From: Bradyrhizobium sp. cir1
GTDB lineage: Bacteria; Pseudomonadota; Alphaproteobacteria; Rhizobiales; Xanthobacteraceae
Direction: 5' to 3'
Length of the DNA: 64,000 nucleotides
Assembly (NCBI RefSeq): GCF_014198245.1
Contig: NZ_JACIHE010000003.1
Span: forward strand, 501,557-565,556
Shown here: positions 62,837 to 64,000 of the stretch, piece after piece
Position numbering within the stretch: the first letter of the stretch is position 1
Layout of the letters: the number at the start of each line of letters is the position of its first letter
Program-made: the position numbers and the translations under genes
Notes under the pieces: generated by a model
Seen by the model: the letters and a program-made list of their open reading frames with translations, nothing else
Database searches by the model: none
What the model was told of the DNA's origin: nothing

Positions 62837-63109
62837 ATGAAGATCGAGGGCAACATGCCGAAATTGCTAGCCGCGACCGCCATTTCCCTGACCGTTATGT
62901 TCGTTTCAAGCGCCGCGCACAGCGGTCCCTATCCCTTCGGCGACGAGCCGTATCGTCTGGATTTCGGCCCCGCGCCGCAGATTGACGCCGGCTGCTGGAA
63001 GTGGAACTGGCAGCAGTATCAATGGAATAACTACTGCCCGGTCTATGTTCAGCCCAAGGCCTATATGCACCCGAGGTCGCAGGGAGCCGTGCTGCGCACC
63101 AAGGGCTGA
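62837..63109 (+). CDS. small secreted protein, hypothetical
   Basis: This 90-residue protein has a signal peptide (LLAATAISLTVMFVSSAAHSG, cleavage near residue 28) and a short mature part rich in Trp, Tyr and Pro (CWKWNWQQYQWNNYC), with two cysteines that could pair. Function is unknown. Confidence 0.68.
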   Translation: MKIEGNMPKLLAATAISLTVMFVSSAAHSGPYPFGDEPYRLDFGPAPQIDAGCWKWNWQQYQWNNYCPVYVQPKAYMHPRSQGAVLRTKG

Positions 63110-63135
63110 TCAACTCGCCTCAGGCACTCCTCGCC

Positions 63136-63504
63136 CTAGTGGGCGAGGGTGCAGGCGACTTGGCTGTGCTTGCCGAAGTTCAGCAAGGCATTTTCGCGGA
63201 AGCCGTCGAGCCAGATGCCCCGTCCGGCGTAGCGATAACCGACGCCCATTGGAACCAGCCGAACATGCGCGCCGCCGCGTCCGGTGTGCAGCGATGCCGT
63301 CACGACCTCACCGGCAACCGAGACCGCGATCGGGCAAAGCGGGTATTGCTTGCCATTCTCGCAGACAAACACCAGTTCGCTGCAGCTTCCGACCGCCGCT
63401 GGTGAGGCCATCAGGCTCAGATCGGCCGCGCTGGCCTGGCTCGTACCGAAGGCCAGACTCAAGAAGGCCGCTCCCCAAAGAAGTCCGCTGAATCTGCTCT
63501 GCAT
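63136..63504 (-). CDS. small secreted protein, hypothetical
   Basis: From ATG at 63504 it has 122 residues with a signal peptide (SGLLWGAAFLSLAFGTSQASA). The mature part has paired cysteines (CSELVFVCENGKQYPLC) and a Gly-rich region. A 20-residue longer start is possible but would bury the signal. It is convergent with the previous small secreted protein. Confidence 0.68.
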   Translation of the reverse strand: MQSRFSGLLWGAAFLSLAFGTSQASAADLSLMASPAAVGSCSELVFVCENGKQYPLCPIAVSVAGEVVTASLHTGRGGAHVRLVPMGVGYRYAGRGIWLDGFRENALLNFGKHSQVACTLAH

Positions 63505-64000
63505 CGCAGCCCCCAAAAGCGAGAAATATTCAACTAAAAGAGCAAAAATGGCATCAAAGGTCAATCAGCGTAGCCCCCTTTTGGAGTGCAAGGACCCTTC
63601 GCGGCGCGTCATCTTGGCGCTTCGCGCGGGGGCTGAGGACCGGCCATTTCAGCTTTTCAGAAACCCTTTGCCGTGACCGTGCTCGTTCGCGAGGAACGCG
63701 GTCCGGCGCGGCAGATTGTTTGCGTGAACCCCGGATAAATTTCGATATAGCTCCGCGAGTTGCGCCTTTGGCTGCACGAAGACACACGCTTCCGCCTTCG
63801 TGATTTGCGGTCACGCCGGGCTCGTTTAGGGCTTGCCCGACTCTATTTAAATACCGTCGCGCTCGCGACCGGTCTGTTTGGCAGTTGAACTCTCTCCGCG
63901 ATCCGGTCGGCTCACTGTTACCGAAATGCCGCGGTCGCTAGAATTAATGGCGCGTGAGCTGCCTTTAAGCCCTGCCATTGAGTCTCCGTAATGGTGCGTG
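63505..64000. other. non-coding end of the window
   Basis: About 500 bp with no gene I can support; an 86-codon minus-strand frame (63554-63814) has basic, random-like composition and no ribosome site. No tRNA or obvious repeat is seen. A gene may begin beyond the right edge. Confidence 0.5.

Noticed and set aside
63554..63814. 86-codon minus-strand frame
   Set aside because: Basic, random-like composition and no ribosome site.

Overview
The window is high-GC DNA with dense, co-oriented, often overlapping genes. Its gene set (PrtD/PrtE-like type I exporter, SapC-family protein, giant LEPR-XLL protein, complete Tad pilus operon, small secreted proteins, tandem PilZ genes) suggests an alphaproteobacterium of the Rhizobiales, most likely Bradyrhizobium or a close relative. 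That assignment rests on remembered family distributions, not on a search.

Region 1 (1-4.8 kb): the 3' end of a secreted repeat protein (DUF11-type repeats, EF-hand-like loops), then a two-gene type I secretion module (ABC ATPase/permease and HlyD-type adaptor). Region 2 (5-7.4 kb): a small secreted protein on the minus strand, an XRE regulator, and a long spacer that ends in a 34-codon leader-like ORF with a very good Shine-Dalgarno.

Region 3 (7.4-36 kb): one uninterrupted 9,518-codon gene. The protein has no classical signal peptide. It carries a LEPR-XLL motif at residues 57-70, followed by about 3,000 residues of Gly/Ala/Val-rich solenoid-like repeats, two kinds of scattered modules, Calx-beta-like stretches, RTX nonapeptides, two concanavalin/LamG-like domains, a matrixin-like domain with a broken zinc motif, and a polar tail.

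Region 4 (36-44.1 kb): a tight cluster behind the giant gene. It encodes a SapC-family protein, a double-GAF/HlyD fusion, a PqqD-like/M50 protease/HlyD fusion, a short SecA-like ATPase without the C-terminal two-helix finger, a signal-peptide-bearing periplasmic adaptor, and a cold-shock protein. I infer that this is a dedicated export and processing apparatus for the giant protein. It is the best candidate here for an undescribed system.

Region 5 (44.1-45.5 kb): small hypothetical genes. Region 6 (45.6-58.1 kb): a Tad/Flp pilus locus (pilus N-domain protein, flp, cpaA, cpaB, cpaE, cpaF, tadB, tadC, tadE-like, tadG, tadE, cpaC, a lipoprotein, tadD), mostly with 1-4 bp overlaps. Region 7 (58.2-64 kb): a membrane protein, two tandem PilZ genes and several small secreted or membrane proteins of unknown function.

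Taken together the window is a surface-structure island. It holds two protein-export routes for large repeat proteins and an adhesive pilus, with c-di-GMP-type (PilZ) genes close by.
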